From: Isoetes taiwanensis
Lineage: Eukaryota > Streptophyta > Lycopodiopsida > Isoetales > Isoetaceae
Assembly (NCBI GenBank): GCA_021234155.1
Contig: JAJEKV010000001.1
Coordinates: 32,130,177-32,194,176, forward strand
Direction: 5' to 3'
DNA length: 64,000 nt
The stretch's first letter is position 1. Every line of letters begins with the position of its first letter. The translations under genes and the position numbers were made by a program. This document shows, in pieces, positions 45,240-58,089 of the stretch. The notes under the pieces were generated by a model. That model was not told the origin of the DNA. It ran no database searches and saw only the letters and a program-made list of their open reading frames with translations.

Positions 45240-46479
45240 CTATTTGAAAGGCAATGCATTTAGAACGTACCTATTGCAACGGATAAATGCACAAGAGGAT
45301 CTAATTGGTTCCTAATGTATTGCCGAACCTTTTCTCACACCAATTATAAATTACTACACTTTACCAGGCAATTTTCCAAGGTTTCATCACTCGTTTTGCA
45401 CATCTCTGACCACCTTCCACACAATCTTAGTTTCTATTATTATAGCTTCTATATTCCACTTGGGGTGTAAGGATATGACACCAGAAATTTTCAAACATTT
45501 GTAAGCTGGCTTTACAGATGACCTTGTGAGAGGAGAAATATGAGGGACCCAAGGCTTGATTCCTGTACGATTTATGTTTTTCGGCATAATTGTTACTATA
45601 TATTCCCACATTGCTCTATCATAATGTTGTAATTTAAATTCATTTTTAAACTCTACCCATTCACTTAACTGCCCATTCTTGTACCAGATTGAGCAATAGT
45701 TTATACCACAGTTGATCACCTTTCACCACTCTAGCATATATTATTAGTGAAAGAGGTCCATCCTGTTATGAAAGTTAACTGATGTCCACCATCATGCGGT
45801 GGTAGCAGCATGCCAGAGCATTGCTATTTAATGTGAACAGTTTTTCCATTGTTTTCCATGCTGCCAGTAAATCTTTAACAAAAGGGGAGGCATCAGTGTT
45901 TGGTCTTAAATCATTTAAAGCAACCACAGAAGGGCAACTTATACTGATACTTTATTGTGCCTGCTGCAGGTACACAACAGAGCTTAACTTATAAGTTGTA
46001 AGCCTGGTGAAGCCACCTTTCCATCCAGGATGTTCCAAATAAATTTTGCATACGTATTTTGCTCTATAAGCTTATGTCTATCATGCCTATACATCTCCTT
46101 GATTTTTTTCTTACATTTCCACCATGCAATTTTTACAAAAGCTCCTTCTTACCTCTACAAACGAAACTTATAATTGTTGCTTCCATCTCATGTGATGTAT
46201 CTAGGGAAGCAAGTAGAAGTGATGATACATATATACGCTACACAATACATGCTTTGGTACTACAATCCTTCTAGCTAGTAATAACTTTGCAACTTTCCAC
46301 CAATCTAGGTGCTTTTATAGACCAAGTATCATCTCATCCCAAATCCTTGTCATATGAAATTACACACAGGGATCCCTAAAAGATTGGAGTACTCCCCTTC
46401 TGAATTATTTTCCATGGGTGGCGTTGAAGATAGTTATTATATGGGTGGACCTTCCCCAGCCTGCTGCTAAGAGCATTTC

Positions 46480-47275
46480 TTCTAGTTAATGACAAAACAC
46501 TGATGCGAAGGAGAATGTATCTAGCAATTGGCTTGCACTCTTCAAATGGATTTCCTCTTCTAGTAAGAATAGGAAAGAGTCATCTGCATATTGGTTACAA
46601 GCTTGTTGTGTTGTGAACCATCCCATATCTGAATTCCTTCTATTAAACCTTCTTTTGAAGCTTGAAGAAATAATTGTGAAAATGTTTAGCAGCATTATTG
46701 AGTAGATATGGTGCTAATGGGCATCCTTGCTTGATGCCTCTCTTAATTTCAATAATAAGGAAGGATTTTTCGTGGATTAGAACTGATGCCTGTGCAAAAT
46801 ACAATAAACTCTTAATCTTCTTTGTGAAGGCTTCACCACATCCCAACTTTAACAACATTTTATCCAAGAAGCTCCATGTGATACTATCATATGCTTTAAT
46901 GAAGCCTAGCGTGATATAAGCCACTTTTTGTTCTATTTTCCTAGCCCAGTATAAGCCTTCAAGAGTGGCTGCTATGTTAGTTAGGATACTCCTTCCAGGG
47001 AGAAATCCTGATTGCACAAACGAAATATTCTTTGCCAGTATATGTTTCATTTTTTCTGCCAAGGCCGAGAGATACAATTTGTATTTAATTTGCATCCAAG
47101 TTATTAGCTTATGTAAAATCTATTAGGTTGAAAGGATGCCTTCTTTTGTCCATTTCCAATTGCTTTGAAAGAAATCAATTGGCATTCCATCCATCCCAGG
47201 GCATTTGCCTTTGTCTAATTGGAGGACTGCTTGGTGCAAGTCGCAGTTGGCCCAACACCTGTTGGTGTTCCTGTC
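46480..47275 (-). pseudogene. L1-type reverse transcriptase relic
   Basis: Readable blocks: LHQAVLQLDKGKCPGMDGMP then DFFQSNWKW, SFVQSGFLPGRSILTNIAAT, KAYDSITWSFLDKMLLKLG, VLIHEKSFLIIEIKRGIKQG, CPLAPYLLN, and in another frame CNQYADDSFLFLLEEE with the YADD catalytic motif. The first catalytic Asp of the usual DF.KAYD block reads GFIKAYD here. At least two frameshifts are present. Confidence 0.87.
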
Positions 47276-47319
47276 CTACTATGATGTCATTAACTTTTCA
47301 AATATTTTCCGTACGGAGG

Positions 47320-47605
47320 TTGAGCTCATACATTCAAGAGATATTGAATCACCGAGATCAGCTCGGTCCTCGGGCACTTACCTGATACATGTACATATTT
47401 CTATCTATATTTGTATTTTTATTTGTACAGTTTGACATCAAACTATTCCTGTCACGGTTTTTCCCCTAAACAACCCTTTAGGGAAGGGGGTTTTTCAACC
47501 CGGACAGTAATACGCTTGTTGCGCCTCCTGTTTGGGTCCCATAGGCCAATTGGTCTCCGTGGATGATAAAAACTCTATTCTATTCTATTCTATTGTTTTC
47601 CCCTC
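47320..47605 (+). mobile_element. 5'-truncated LINE 3' end (copy B)
   Basis: It starts VRRLSSYIQEILNHRDQLGP with a stop near 47383, then the family 3' UTR: TCACGGTTTTTCCCC, AACCCTTTAGGGAAGGGGG (self-complementary), GGGTCCCATAGGCCAATTGG, TCTCCGTGGATGATAAAAA, and a (TTCTA)n tail. It is the best preserved copy of the family here. Confidence 0.78.
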
Positions 47606-48339
47606 GAAGAAATTTTTAAAATAGTCATATATGAATTCTTTTAAGTCATCTGAATTGCTCAAAATCGACCCATCTTATAATATAATACTAGATTAGAGCA
47701 GTTGACAATTTCTCTCACTTTGCTTCCTTGAAAAATAATCTTGAACATTTATCTGCCTGCTTAAGGGTCTAAATTCTTTGAAGGTGTACAACTTTCTACG
47801 AAAGCACTCAGCACATAAAGCACTTACCTAGTAAAAAAATTGATGTTACGAGATACTTATATTTGTTGGTACCTCATTTTTCTTGTTTTAATATTTAAAA
47901 GACACACTTATTATTTGAAATACTCAATTTCCAACGCATTATGCGCGTCAAATTCATGTTGGATGTGAGATTTTGAGCACTTAAAGCACTTGTCCAGACA
48001 ATGCTTTTTGAATACCAACAAAGAATTTAGATCCTTAAGCCATGTGTAAGACAGCTTTGTTTCTAATTTTCTATTGCTTAAATCTCCTTCTTATTTTTTA
48101 TTTTTTCACGTAACCTGTTCTCTGCCACTCTGGCATTGGGCTCCTTTGCTCCCAAAAATATAAGCTGTGGATACAGCCCATCCAGATTAGCCCTCTATTC
48201 TTGTACTTTTGTTGTGCCTCATAACTTTACAAAGTTCTTTATGTTTGCTAATGCAACCCATGCCATCATTTGACCTAGATGCAGCTTGGCACAATTCTTT
48301 CATTTGTCCTCAAACCTTGGTTCTTTCAGGTACCTAGTG

Positions 48340-49008
48340 TTTAGCTTAAAGACTATTTTCAGAGTCTTTTTCACTTGAGGGTTATGATCAAATATTGCAT
48401 TCTCAATCACATTTGATCTGCGGAGACTAAAGGACTAGGTGAGTGTCATGCGATTCTCGTAGCACCTATCACGTCTTGCATAAGCTCTACCTTGTCCTAC
48501 CCACGCATTACATCAAGTGAATCCCGTATCCCCCTCTAATGAACTCATGTTCATTCAAAAGTTTACCCCATTAGATCTTCTCAAAACTACTCACAATTTT
48601 AGAATTTGTTATTCTTCTATCTTCAGGTGTCAGTACCATGTTAAAGTCTCCAAGCATAAACCATGCCACCTGATTAGCAAAGTTCTTTAATATGTGTCTG
48701 AGTTGGCCATAGTGCACCTCTCCCCCTTGGGTTATTATGGGCATGCACATTCGTACCCTCCCCCCAACAAATGCTCAATTATTTATCCTAAATTTATCTA
48801 CCATAAACAAAGTCACTACCTTTATGTCATTGATGCTATTTCAACGTATTGGTTACCTAATATATTGAATAAATTCTCAATTTCTTCCTACTCAAATTCT
48901 TAGAAGCACGATATATCTGGTTTCATTCTTTTTATGGCAATTGACAGTCTCTTGCTCTTGAGGTCTGAGGATTTTACACCTCTGATATTCCAGCTCAACA
49001 ATATTGTA
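48340..49008 (-). pseudogene. L1-type AP endonuclease relic
   Basis: LSWNIRGVKSSDLKSKRLSI and MKPDISCF*EFE (the Gln of QE is a stop) form the N-terminus; WFMLGDFNMVLTPEDRRITN is the central GDFN block; IFDHNPQVKKTLKIVFKLNT marks the C-terminal SDH region, with Ser replaced. The order and wording are those of plant L1 ORF2. Confidence 0.85.
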
Positions 49009-49010
49009 AT

Positions 49011-52000
49011 TCATGATAGAATTTGCTTGTGATCTGGCTCTCTTCCATGTACCCTTTCTTAATTTTCCCTCAATTACAGCTCAGTTCATGAGCTGCTTGG
49101 ACAATAGGTTGAGGCCTTTTTCCATTTGGTCATGTTTGTATTACTTGAACCTGCTTAGATATCAATATATATATTTTTTGGGCCTAGTAGAGCCAACATA
49201 TTGCCTACCATCTCCACACCCTCCGTCATTTCAAGATCTGCCCATTTGATGTTGTCCTTGTGTATTATCTCGTGTCTGAGTTCACACTTTTCCTTGTGTC
49301 TTTATCTTATGTCACAGCTCCAGTATAAAACAAGGTTGATCTACGGAGGAGCATTATCTATGTTATCTGAAGTGGTTGTGTTTGTAGTGTCCCTCCCTTT
49401 TCTGACGATGTTTCGAGCCCTTATTTTATGTTTAAGCAGCACCACCTGCCAACCCCTTAGTAAAAAAAATTCTTTGTGGAGAAGACATTGCTTGAAGAGG
49501 TAATTCGTTGTCAGATGTAAAAAGGGGGTTAATTGCCTACTATGGTGGTCCGTGTTTCCATGGAGGTGCACTTGTTTCAGTACTTTTAGGAGAGGTGGCT
49601 TCATTTCTTCTTAAGCTTACACTTTCTTTTTGTACCTCAATTTTATTGCCAGGAGTTTCTACATTCAATGGTGCTGGATTAAGCACTTTGGTTCTTTCAT
49701 TGACTGGCACCATTAAGTCTTCCACTTTCATATTGAAAAACATTATCCTTATCTTCCAGAGCTGTTGATGAGGTTTAGTAGAAATTTAAAGCTGCACTTC
49801 CCACTTTTTATTGCTATTTCCTTAGGTATGCGTAAATCGGTTGGGATGGCGATAGAGGGCCTTTAGCAATAGAATGTGAAACATAAGTGCCCAGATTGAT
49901 TTTGAGACGGTTTTAAAACTAACATGTCTGGTGGCATTTCAATTTCAAACCAGCAAGGTATTTTGATGAATGACGTTTGGCTAGGAGAGAAGTTAGGGGT
50001 GTAGAACTAATATATAATCAAGTTCTTTGCAAATGAATCCACCACAATTTTATCTACTATTATTCCAGTATCAAACATGATAAGAAAGAAGTTGCCCCCC
50101 TAATGCCTTCGAAGATTGATACTGAGGCCTTTAATCTAGGGTCATTACAACATTTACAAAAAATATTTACCACCATCATATGCCGCCTCGTCCAACTACA
50201 ATAACATCTACATTGTCTTGTCAGATAACATGCATATCTAAATTAATTAGGAGTATCAAGTAAGTTCCCTATCTTCAACATGTAGATAAATATGCAACCA
50301 CTATTTTGACACATGAGGTTAGCACAGGTTAAGGTTTAATGAAGTTATAACCTTTATTATCTTGCAAAGCTAGAATCAGGGTCCAGTTTATTAATGGTTT
50401 GGAAAGTACACTTTGTTGGGCTTGCTATTTTTGTGTTTATTTGTCTTGAAATCACATGGTATATTTGTGTAAGGTTTAGAGGCTACAATGTATGTCAGAT
50501 ATTTTGATTTTAGGCAATTCTCCTTTTGTTTTTGTTTTTCGTTATTGTGGTGGTCAAATCCAGGTGAGCATCGCAGCCGTTTTTGCTCAAATGAACCTGC
50601 TACGCACGTGGGTTTCTATTTTGGTTGTTGGGCAACCTATACATGAATTTGTCTTTAAAGTGTACAAGTTGCTTCCTTTTGAATCTTCCCTGTGGTTTTT
50701 CTTCCAGTCTTAGAATCTACTTAGCTCTTCGAGTACGGCCAGCTCCTTGGAGAGTTGTTTGCCCTGGTTCCTAGAAGTGCTTCCCTTGATTTGTGTCGAT
50801 GCCTCTACCTGTTGGTACATGTTTTCCTTGGAAGTGCTTGCCTTGACTTGTGTCTAGGCCTCTAGATATGGTACATATTTGGTCTCTATGAACAATAAAA
50901 TCCATTCAATTCAATTTAATGCCTTGTTTCTTTGTTTTATTCTATTATAGTTTGATGCAAATAATTTCTTAACTAACATGCCAAAGACTGTTGCATCTCC
51001 TCATCTCTGTAGTTAGAAGGTGCTGCAAAATCAGGAGGATAATGTTAAATATATTATGAGGCCTTCAACCCCTTCCTCCACATTCTAGCAGTGCTTCTGC
51101 CTCTGTTATTTGGGGGTATATCCCTTGAATGTCAATCCAGATTTATTATTTCATATAACTAATGAACATGATGCGAGGATCATAGAGGCTAATGAAATTT
51201 TTCAATATAGATTGTCTTTGTGGTAGGTTATGTAATGAGCTCGGCCCGGTAGCAGGCATGTAATTTACTTTTTCATATTGATGATTATTGACGTTATTTC
51301 AATTGGTCATTACATGAGAAATACATACTATGTATGATCAATTTATATAATTCTCATGTGGTAAAAGCAAAGGGCATCAGTTTTTGTGAGGGTTTCTGGA
51401 AGGACGCAAGAGGAGCAATTTCTGGGTAGTTTTTCTGGTCAAAGCTTGGAGCATTATATCTCAGTGGCCCGAAATTCAATTTATGTAATTTCTACTTTGA
51501 GGAGAAAGATTTCGAATCTGCTTTCCGGATTGGTTTGATCAGGCTGTAATTCTTCTATGTGGTGGGGTTATGACTGATGATGGGTCAAAATAGACTGCTC
51601 ATGTATCTTCTTCTACATGTTGATTCTTGGAGCTAGAAGCTGGTCTTTTGAGGCACAATTATCTAATAAGGGATCTATACTTAAAAGAATTCTCAAGTGG
51701 ATGGTTTCAAGCTTACACTATAGAATGTTTTGTGGCTCTATAGATTGTGAAATTTATAAGGATTAAATTGGTTTTATCTTATTAGATACATTGGCTTTGG
51801 ATGCAAATGTAGGTTTGTGAAGATTGGATGTGTTAACAAGAGCTACATTTTATGCACAAATTAAGCCCTGCCAGTATCTAGTGGTAGGTGTTTTTTATTG
51901 CAAATTATTTTGGATCACCAGTACAGATCTTGAAAACACCCAGAATTATATCTTATGCTATATTAGCTCTGTAGGAGTGATCCTAAGGAACGGAGTTGCA

Positions 52001-52180
52001 TGTAGAGAGCAGATCGATGTTATCTGTTACAGGAGGTTGTGATTGGAAAAAGAACCAAGAGATGGAATAGGATAAAGTATAATAATAAATTCCCTTTGTG
52101 TTCTCTCTCTACCCCTTTGTTCGACATGATACAATTTGTAAGAATTTATCTGTTATAAATATGCTTATACCTTTTTCATG
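49011..52180. other. Old repeat DNA, no gene recognised
   Basis: The first part (to about 50000) may be the ORF1 and leader of the L1 relic, but no ORF1 domain is convincing. At about 50850-50930 GGTCTCTATGAACAATAAAA plus a CCATTCAATTCAATTT tail is another LINE 3' end of the A/B family. Nothing else is assignable. Confidence 0.4.
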
Positions 52181-52355
52181 CTCGATTTAGACGGTGCCCG
52201 TAACGCCGCTTGGCAGACACCCTCCAACGCCAGTAGGCTGACTCCTGAACAGGAACTGATGTTAATGAAAAGGCAGTTAGGCGTTTTACAGGCCTTATAT
52301 TGCATGGATAATCCTCAAGAGTATATGGCAGAAGCTGAAGCTGGATTGGGCTAGT
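52181..52355 (+). other. Short unrecognised coding-like stretch
   Basis: An open segment reads ARNAAWQTPSNASRL, TPEQELMLMKRQLGVLQALY and MDNPQEYMAEAEAGLG before TAG. Composition looks protein-like, perhaps a gag or captured fragment; no family recognised. Confidence 0.25.
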
Positions 52356-54104
52356 TTGGCTGGGCTTTGAACCAGCCAGAGGTTGCCAAAATTGGTCCGA
52401 GATGTCTGAAATCATGCCTAGAAGGGTTGAAGTTGAGCAGGAATAGCTAAGAGAACAGTAGAAGGGCTTAGAAATGAACATAATCAGGTTGAATTTAGGT
52501 TAGAAGGGCCAAAATCAAGCCAGAGAAGCTTGTGGCAGAGGACAGGATGCATGTGAAAAGCTTGGTGAAGAGAATGTCTGGATCATCATGACTTCTTAGA
52601 AAGGGCTAATTCTCTAGGGTCCAATTTGGCTCTAGAAAGCATCCTAGATATTCAAATGCATGCTAAATCTGGTTTGTTCTTCTTGGATTGCTGCCATCTG
52701 CAATAATAGAAGACCATGATTGTGGTGAACCTATTTTCTTAGCAAGAATTTGGTTAAATTACTAACATAGCTAAAGAAATTAAATCAATAAAATATGTTG
52801 AAAAAATGGGAAAATTGGTGCTCATTGGAATGTGAAAGGAATAATAGATTGCTTGACTTATTCTTATTGAACATTAAAAAGAACACGGGATATATTTGAA
52901 TTAAGAGTAGAGCAGAGCTTATATGGAGTAAACGGGATCCTGTCAACATCAATATTAGAGATATTTTCTTCTCGAGAGAAGCAAGAACCCATCATATAGC
53001 TTATGGGGGTCGCATGGAGGTTCTAGCAAGGACACGAAAGCTACCACCAGCTCCAAGAGACAAGAGGTTAATTTAGAGGCAGTTGAGGCCCGAACGGAGT
53101 TAAAGGCCTTAGATCTTTGTGAGTCTTTGTGGTTACTTAATAAACTTGATACTGTGGATTATTAGAGCATGGATTATTTTCATTGTAGAGCATGATGATA
53201 GTATGATACTAGAGTAGTGCTCATACATGTTTATTAGATATGGTTGAGATTAAAGATTCAAACTACGTTGAGTTTTGTCTTAAGAATGCTTTTGCATTGC
53301 AATCAATCAATTCATGCATAACAACTTGTCAGTGTTCATGCAAGATCTTGATTTACTTAGAGGGTTAACCGAGCAGGCCCGTTACAGGTTATCTGCATTT
53401 GTGTCTCAACTTGCTGAGACTTTTATAAATATAAAATCTTGTGTTGATTTATAATTAACCCCAATAGAGCATGGTTATCGAAGGCCTGATACTAGTTATG
53501 CCATTATTATAAGAGCTTCTTTAAGCAGGGTAAGAGCCAGGTTTAATTTTAAGCACCCTATAAGTTTTTCTAAGTGCAATGAGTTGGCCATTCCTTATAT
53601 CATTAATCTGTTGAAGTAGAGTATGAAATGGCAATTTTTACTATTTTTTTCTAAATGACGATTCCTTCTTCAAAATTTAAGTGCTTAAATTGTGATTAAG
53701 TGAATTTTGGAATTGTGATGTTATAGACAATATTGTATTCAAATATTTCACACGGAGGTGAGGGGGTCACGATTGGTATTTGGCCACTGAGTTTAGGTTT
53801 TAATAGTATTTTTATATGCTAGGTATTTAAAATGTAGGTTTTTGTAGGCGATATCAGGATTTTGTATTTTTGAGCATATTCCAAATTGTGTTCTTTTTGT
53901 ATGGTCAAGATTTTGCTATTAAGTGAATTATCTGTATTCAACTGCGTATAAAACATTACTGCCTACTCACATCATCATGTCCAAATTCACCACTTCACTT
54001 TCTATTTTAGTACCTTTGTCAAATGTGGGTTATTATCACACAGGCTTAAAACTGGAAAAAAAATGGAAGGGCATATCTTAAGGGGTAAAGAAGTCATAAG
54101 CTTT
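52356..54104. other. No gene recognised
   Basis: AT-rich sequence without a supportable feature. Confidence 0.35.
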
Positions 54105-54780
54105 CTCCACATGCCATCAAACAACATCATGATGGCCATGTTTACCATTTTGGGACCTTTTTCAAAGGTGGAATTTCATAATGTAAATCTAAGTTATTAA
54201 GAATAGAAAAACGCATGGAGGTGGCACGTTTTAAGAGAAACATTGAGTCGTTATCTTCGATAGCCGCTCAAGCATCCCATACACAAAATTATCATTATGG
54301 CCATATTCCCTTTCTTGACCACCATTTTAGGACCCATGTAAAAGGTGGATTACATCATACAAATCTAAGGGAAAAGATTTGGCACCTAAAGTAAAGAGGT
54401 CATAAACTTTGTCAACAAAGTTTCTTATGGTGTTGTCAAATCAATAATGTCAATATAAGGCGTTGAGAAGTGGCACTTTTCAAGTTTCAATGGCACTCAA
54501 AGAATCGCATATGCCATCTAGAACATCATCGTGGTAGTTCCCATTTTGGACACCATTGTGGGACCTTTTCTCCAAGTTGGATTTTCATAATGTAAATTTA
54601 ACGTATTTGGGTATGGACGTTCATTGAGTTGGCAAGATTAAAGGGTAAAACTTTGTTAAACGAGTTCTTCATCTTATGGCTTCAACAATACCATACATAA
54701 CATCATAACATCATCACGGCCTTAATTCTCTTTTTACCCATCATTTTTGGACATATGTTCAAGGTGGACGACATCTTTAA
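54105..54780. repeat. Degenerate tandem array, about four units
   Basis: Units begin near 54113, 54276, 54511 and 54690. Each has CCAT..A.A.CATCAT...GG, a CCATTTT or CATTTTTGGAC phrase and, in the first three, AGGTGGA/AGTTGGA..T.CAT.ATG.AAAT. Spacing varies from about 160 to 235 bp. Confidence 0.55.
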
Positions 54781-55720
54781 AGTTCAATGACTCCCATCTA
54801 GAAACACACATATCCTGTCTGCATGCCCCTCATAGTCCCATCTGCATGTTTTGATTCTGAGGCGATGTGTACCAGTACAAATAGACCCAACTGATCTATG
54901 TGTCTTCATGGGCAAATTGATAACAAGTAGTGGTGTGAACCACGAGGTAATGTGGGGTAATGTGGAATTAATCTGTCTTTTGTAGTGTGTTGTTTTGACC
55001 TTTTCCAAACCACCGGAATCCCAAAGCTGACCAAGGAAGCATACGTTGAGATACTGCTTCAAGCAAGTGTGGTCTTCATTATTCTGCACATGTACACATC
55101 CTTGCTCCTGGACATTCCATCTGGAGAATCAACCTGCATGTTTCTCCCACCAACTGGCTTTGAGACGTCGTGGACCCATGGTCAGTGTGTACGCCAGACT
55201 CAAAAGTCGGATGTCTCCCATGTTCACTACCTTCTGGCAAGTATGCGTCACTCTAAAGCGACACACTATAGAGGTAAGAATCCTGTTTCTTGGAGGAAAT
55301 TGAATAGGGAACTTGCAACTTGACTCTGAGAGCCATGTTAATGGTTTTCCACCCATTGGCACTATGGTCACAATTTTGGAGCATAACAATCTTGTCATTG
55401 ATCCTGCAAGGTCATCGCTCCATCATTAATCCCTATGAAAAGGCACAAAGAGAAAGCACAAAACTACCTATGGTCCATGTCATTGCCACCTAAGCCATTC
55501 TTGTCTATAAATAGGCATTTCTCTACATTTAGCAGGGACAGACATATATACCTGAAACTCACTTGGCTGCTGCTTAGTTCCATTTAATTATTTGTCCTTA
55601 ATGTTGTGCTTGTGGTGTTTCTGATGTAATTCATTTTCTTTACTTGATTTTGGGCGAGAGACAAAGTTGAGGGTGTGGGAAAATGAATTAATAAATTTGT
55701 GCATGCTAATGGAAGGCCTT
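54781..55720. other. No gene recognised
   Basis: Frames of up to 112 codons exist on both strands (54985-55323 plus; 54784-55089 minus), but none shows a domain or conserved motif. Confidence 0.35.
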
Positions 55721-55735
55721 CAGGCCAAGGCCCAA

Positions 55736-56089
55736 GTATTTATAGGCATTTATGATAAAGGTGACCTTGGGGCCCACTTGCCAAGTGGCAGGACGCTATT
55801 GGGACCACATGGTCTAATTGCATGCCACATCACAAAAAACATGTCACCTAGTAACATGTACAAGGATAGAATTAATGCCAACAATAGTGTCTGGATATGT
55901 TATATTAAATACAGCGGCAGCTCCCGTAACATGTTAAGTGTGTGGGGCCATCAAAGCTACACATGTATACCACATATCTAGTTAGTTATACCTACGCATA
56001 AAAAACGTATTTATAGGCATTTATGATAAAGGTGACCTTGGGGCCCACTTGCCAAGTGGCAGGACGCTATTGGGACCACATGGTCTAAT
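55736..56089. repeat. Exact 83-bp direct repeat
   Basis: 55736-55818 and 56007-56089 are identical, beginning GTATTTATAGGCATTTATGA and ending GACCACATGGTCTAAT, 271 bp apart. Confidence 0.9.
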
Positions 56090-56704
56090 CACATAGTCTG
56101 GCTCCAATTTTGAGGCTATTTAAGGAAGTGCCCCAAACCCTAAAACTTTTTAGGCTCTAGGTCCTTCACAGGTTGGGGAGCTTTGAAGCTAGTTTTGAGT
56201 AGCTCCAGAGTCATTCGAGCTTAAGAACTCAGGTAGAGCTTGCGCATATCAGGCGCTACTCTAGCACCTTGGTTCTTGGGGATAATCGTCATGTCAAGAT
56301 CTCACAGTGGCCATTTGGGTCAAGGATCATGTTGGTCTTAGAATAGCATGTCAATCCTAGCTTAACAGTAGAAGCTAAGTTAGATTGCATCTATGTTTAG
56401 TGATAAGTTTCTTGAACCATTCCTTTTAAAACAGAACTATCTAAGGAACACTAACCCTTCTATTCCTTAGGATTATATGTGATCTATTAGAACTATTGTG
56501 CTATTGTTACGATGTTGTAGGATCATGGTATGATGCTCTATTTTGCACCTCTTGTATGTGCGGGAAGGGTGGTAGAGATTTAAAAGCCATGTTAGAAGGA
56601 TTCTAGCAGTTAAACCTCATTAATTCCCATGATATTCAACTTGTATAATTCAACCTGTGCTACTAAGCGCGGAAGAAGGAGCTGAAGGCGGCGGGGAAAC
56701 GATC

Positions 56705-57007
56705 AGTTATGACCAACCCAAGTGGGATCTTAAGTGGGTTTTCTAATAAGTGGCCATTCAAAACCAATTGAAGGTGATCAAAAGGGAGGAGCGTTCACAA
56801 GGAACCGACTAGCCAATCCGACAATGGACAACAATGGAACTAACCAGTCGGATTGGGAGTTGACTAACCGAACTGATCAAGGGAAGGCGAACTGACTAGT
56901 CAGTCATAGCCAACATAAGTGGGATCTTAAGTGGGTTTTCTACTACCCAGCCAAAACCAACTGGAGATGATCAAAATGGAGGAGCCTTCACAGGGAACTG
57001 GCTAGCC
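56705..57007. repeat. Diverged tandem duplication, 197-bp period
   Basis: Both units share AAGTGGGATCTTAAGTGGGT then TTTCTA, AAAACCAA.TG.AG.TGATC and GGAGGAGC.TTCACA.GGAAC, ending in CTAGCC. By eye about 85% identity. Confidence 0.75.
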
Positions 57008-57039
57008 GACACCGGATAAGGAACCAACCAATTGGGAAG

Positions 57040-57700
57040 CAAGGATCCAAGAGCTGGGAGGGAGGCCAAGAAGGAGAAGCTTAAGGAGAAAAAGAAGAGA
57101 AACGAGAAGTCACCGTAACTGGAAGAACCCCCTAAAAAAGAAAAAGGAAAGAAGGAAAGTTATAGCAGAACGCGAGCCAGATGATGTGTTACCTTCATCA
57201 TCTGACACCGAGTCAGATGATGATGCTTACAAGTTGCTAAAGGACGTTTCTGCAAGTGAGAGTGCATCACATATGCATAAGGAAACCCCACAAGCCATAT
57301 ATCTCAATAAAACTGACCTGTCAGACCAAGAGCAAGCGACAAACGCAGACAAAGATGGGATCATGGCTACAACAGAGTTGATAGAGGAGCTGCTAAAAGA
57401 GTTCGATGAAGCCTCTATCACCGATGTTTCCTGAGTGGACAATACCTCACAAGAAGAAAAGTGGGAAGATAACAGGCATACACCCTTAACGAAGATAGGG
57501 TGTACAAGAAGAAGATGGCCGAGTACATGGCATGCAAGGACATGTACGATGCCTATTGTGAGTATTACAATGCTCACAAGGTAAAGTCCATCAAAGGCGG
57601 GAGGCAATGAAGCTGGCGAACCTGCTGAAATTGCCACCAGAAGCATCAAAACCTCCCAAGAAACCAACACAGCACAGGTGAGATTCTCGGTACTCCTAAG
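57040..57700 (+). pseudogene. Charged gag-like coding remnant
   Basis: A Lys/Arg-rich lead (EKLKEKKKRN-type composition) runs into DDVLPSSSDTESDDDAYKLL, then SASESASHMHKETPQ, ELIEELLKEFDEASITDVS and TGA at 57432. In a shifted frame RVYKKKMAEYMACKDMYDAY and CEYYNAHK follow. It resembles the charged N-terminal part of retroelement gag proteins more than a host gene, but no domain is recognised. The opposite strand is also open over part of it. Confidence 0.3.
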
Positions 57701-58089
57701 CTTTAAAAGATATCCATCCAGACCCATAGTTTCCTGATCCTGTGGACAAGGTTTGCACGCTTTATTTGAGAAATTTTGGAAGAATTTAACAAGTCCAAGA
57801 GGGTAACCAAGGACATACTGTTGGCACTGCAAGATACTACGGAGATGGAGGTCGTCTAGCACTTCGAAGACTCTCTGACATGTGCCTTGCATGCTAAGCA
57901 TATCATTTGCGTACTTAGAGACATGCATTTGGCCAGGTTTATTAAGCGCAAATGTTAATAACATTTTTGTATCCCATGTATAAAATTTTGATCCCCTGTC
58001 TATGAACAATTTTTGACTAATATAAGTGTAAAGTTGCGTAAATAAGTCCGTTGTAAAGATTAATTGAAGAATGTCTAACTTATTTTGTT

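Larger units (their letters stand above)
45387..49010 (-). mobile_element. L1-type LINE relic, minus strand
   Basis: Parts in order from the right: AP endonuclease (49008 to about 48340), RT (47275-46480) and a post-RT segment (45720-45387, KNGQLSEWVEFKNEFKL). Stops and frameshifts are frequent throughout. A different LINE 3' end (47320-47605, plus strand) is inserted between endonuclease and RT. No zf-RVT end or tail was found at the left, where the Ty3 element ends. Confidence 0.82.
55721..57010 (+). mobile_element. Probable LTR of a diverged Ty3-type element
   Basis: Features resemble the 24.7-26.3 kb LTR in order: AAACCCTAAAACTTT near 56144, GTGCGGGAAGGGTGGTAGAG near 56558, CCTCATTAATTCCCA near 56614, and a closing region of repeats. 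It holds an exact 83-bp direct repeat (55736-55818, 56007-56089) and a 197-bp-spaced tandem duplication (56705-56814, 56902-57007). LTR ends could not be fixed, so the call is tentative. Confidence 0.35.

Noticed and set aside
54985-55323. 112-codon plus-strand open frame
   Set aside because: No motif, overlapping frames on the other strand of similar length, and repeat-like surroundings.
57227-58009. 260-codon minus-strand open frame
   Set aside because: Its Leu/Ser/Val/Phe-rich product is what the antisense of an acidic, Lys-rich coding stretch gives, and no domain is visible; the plus strand is the likelier coding strand.
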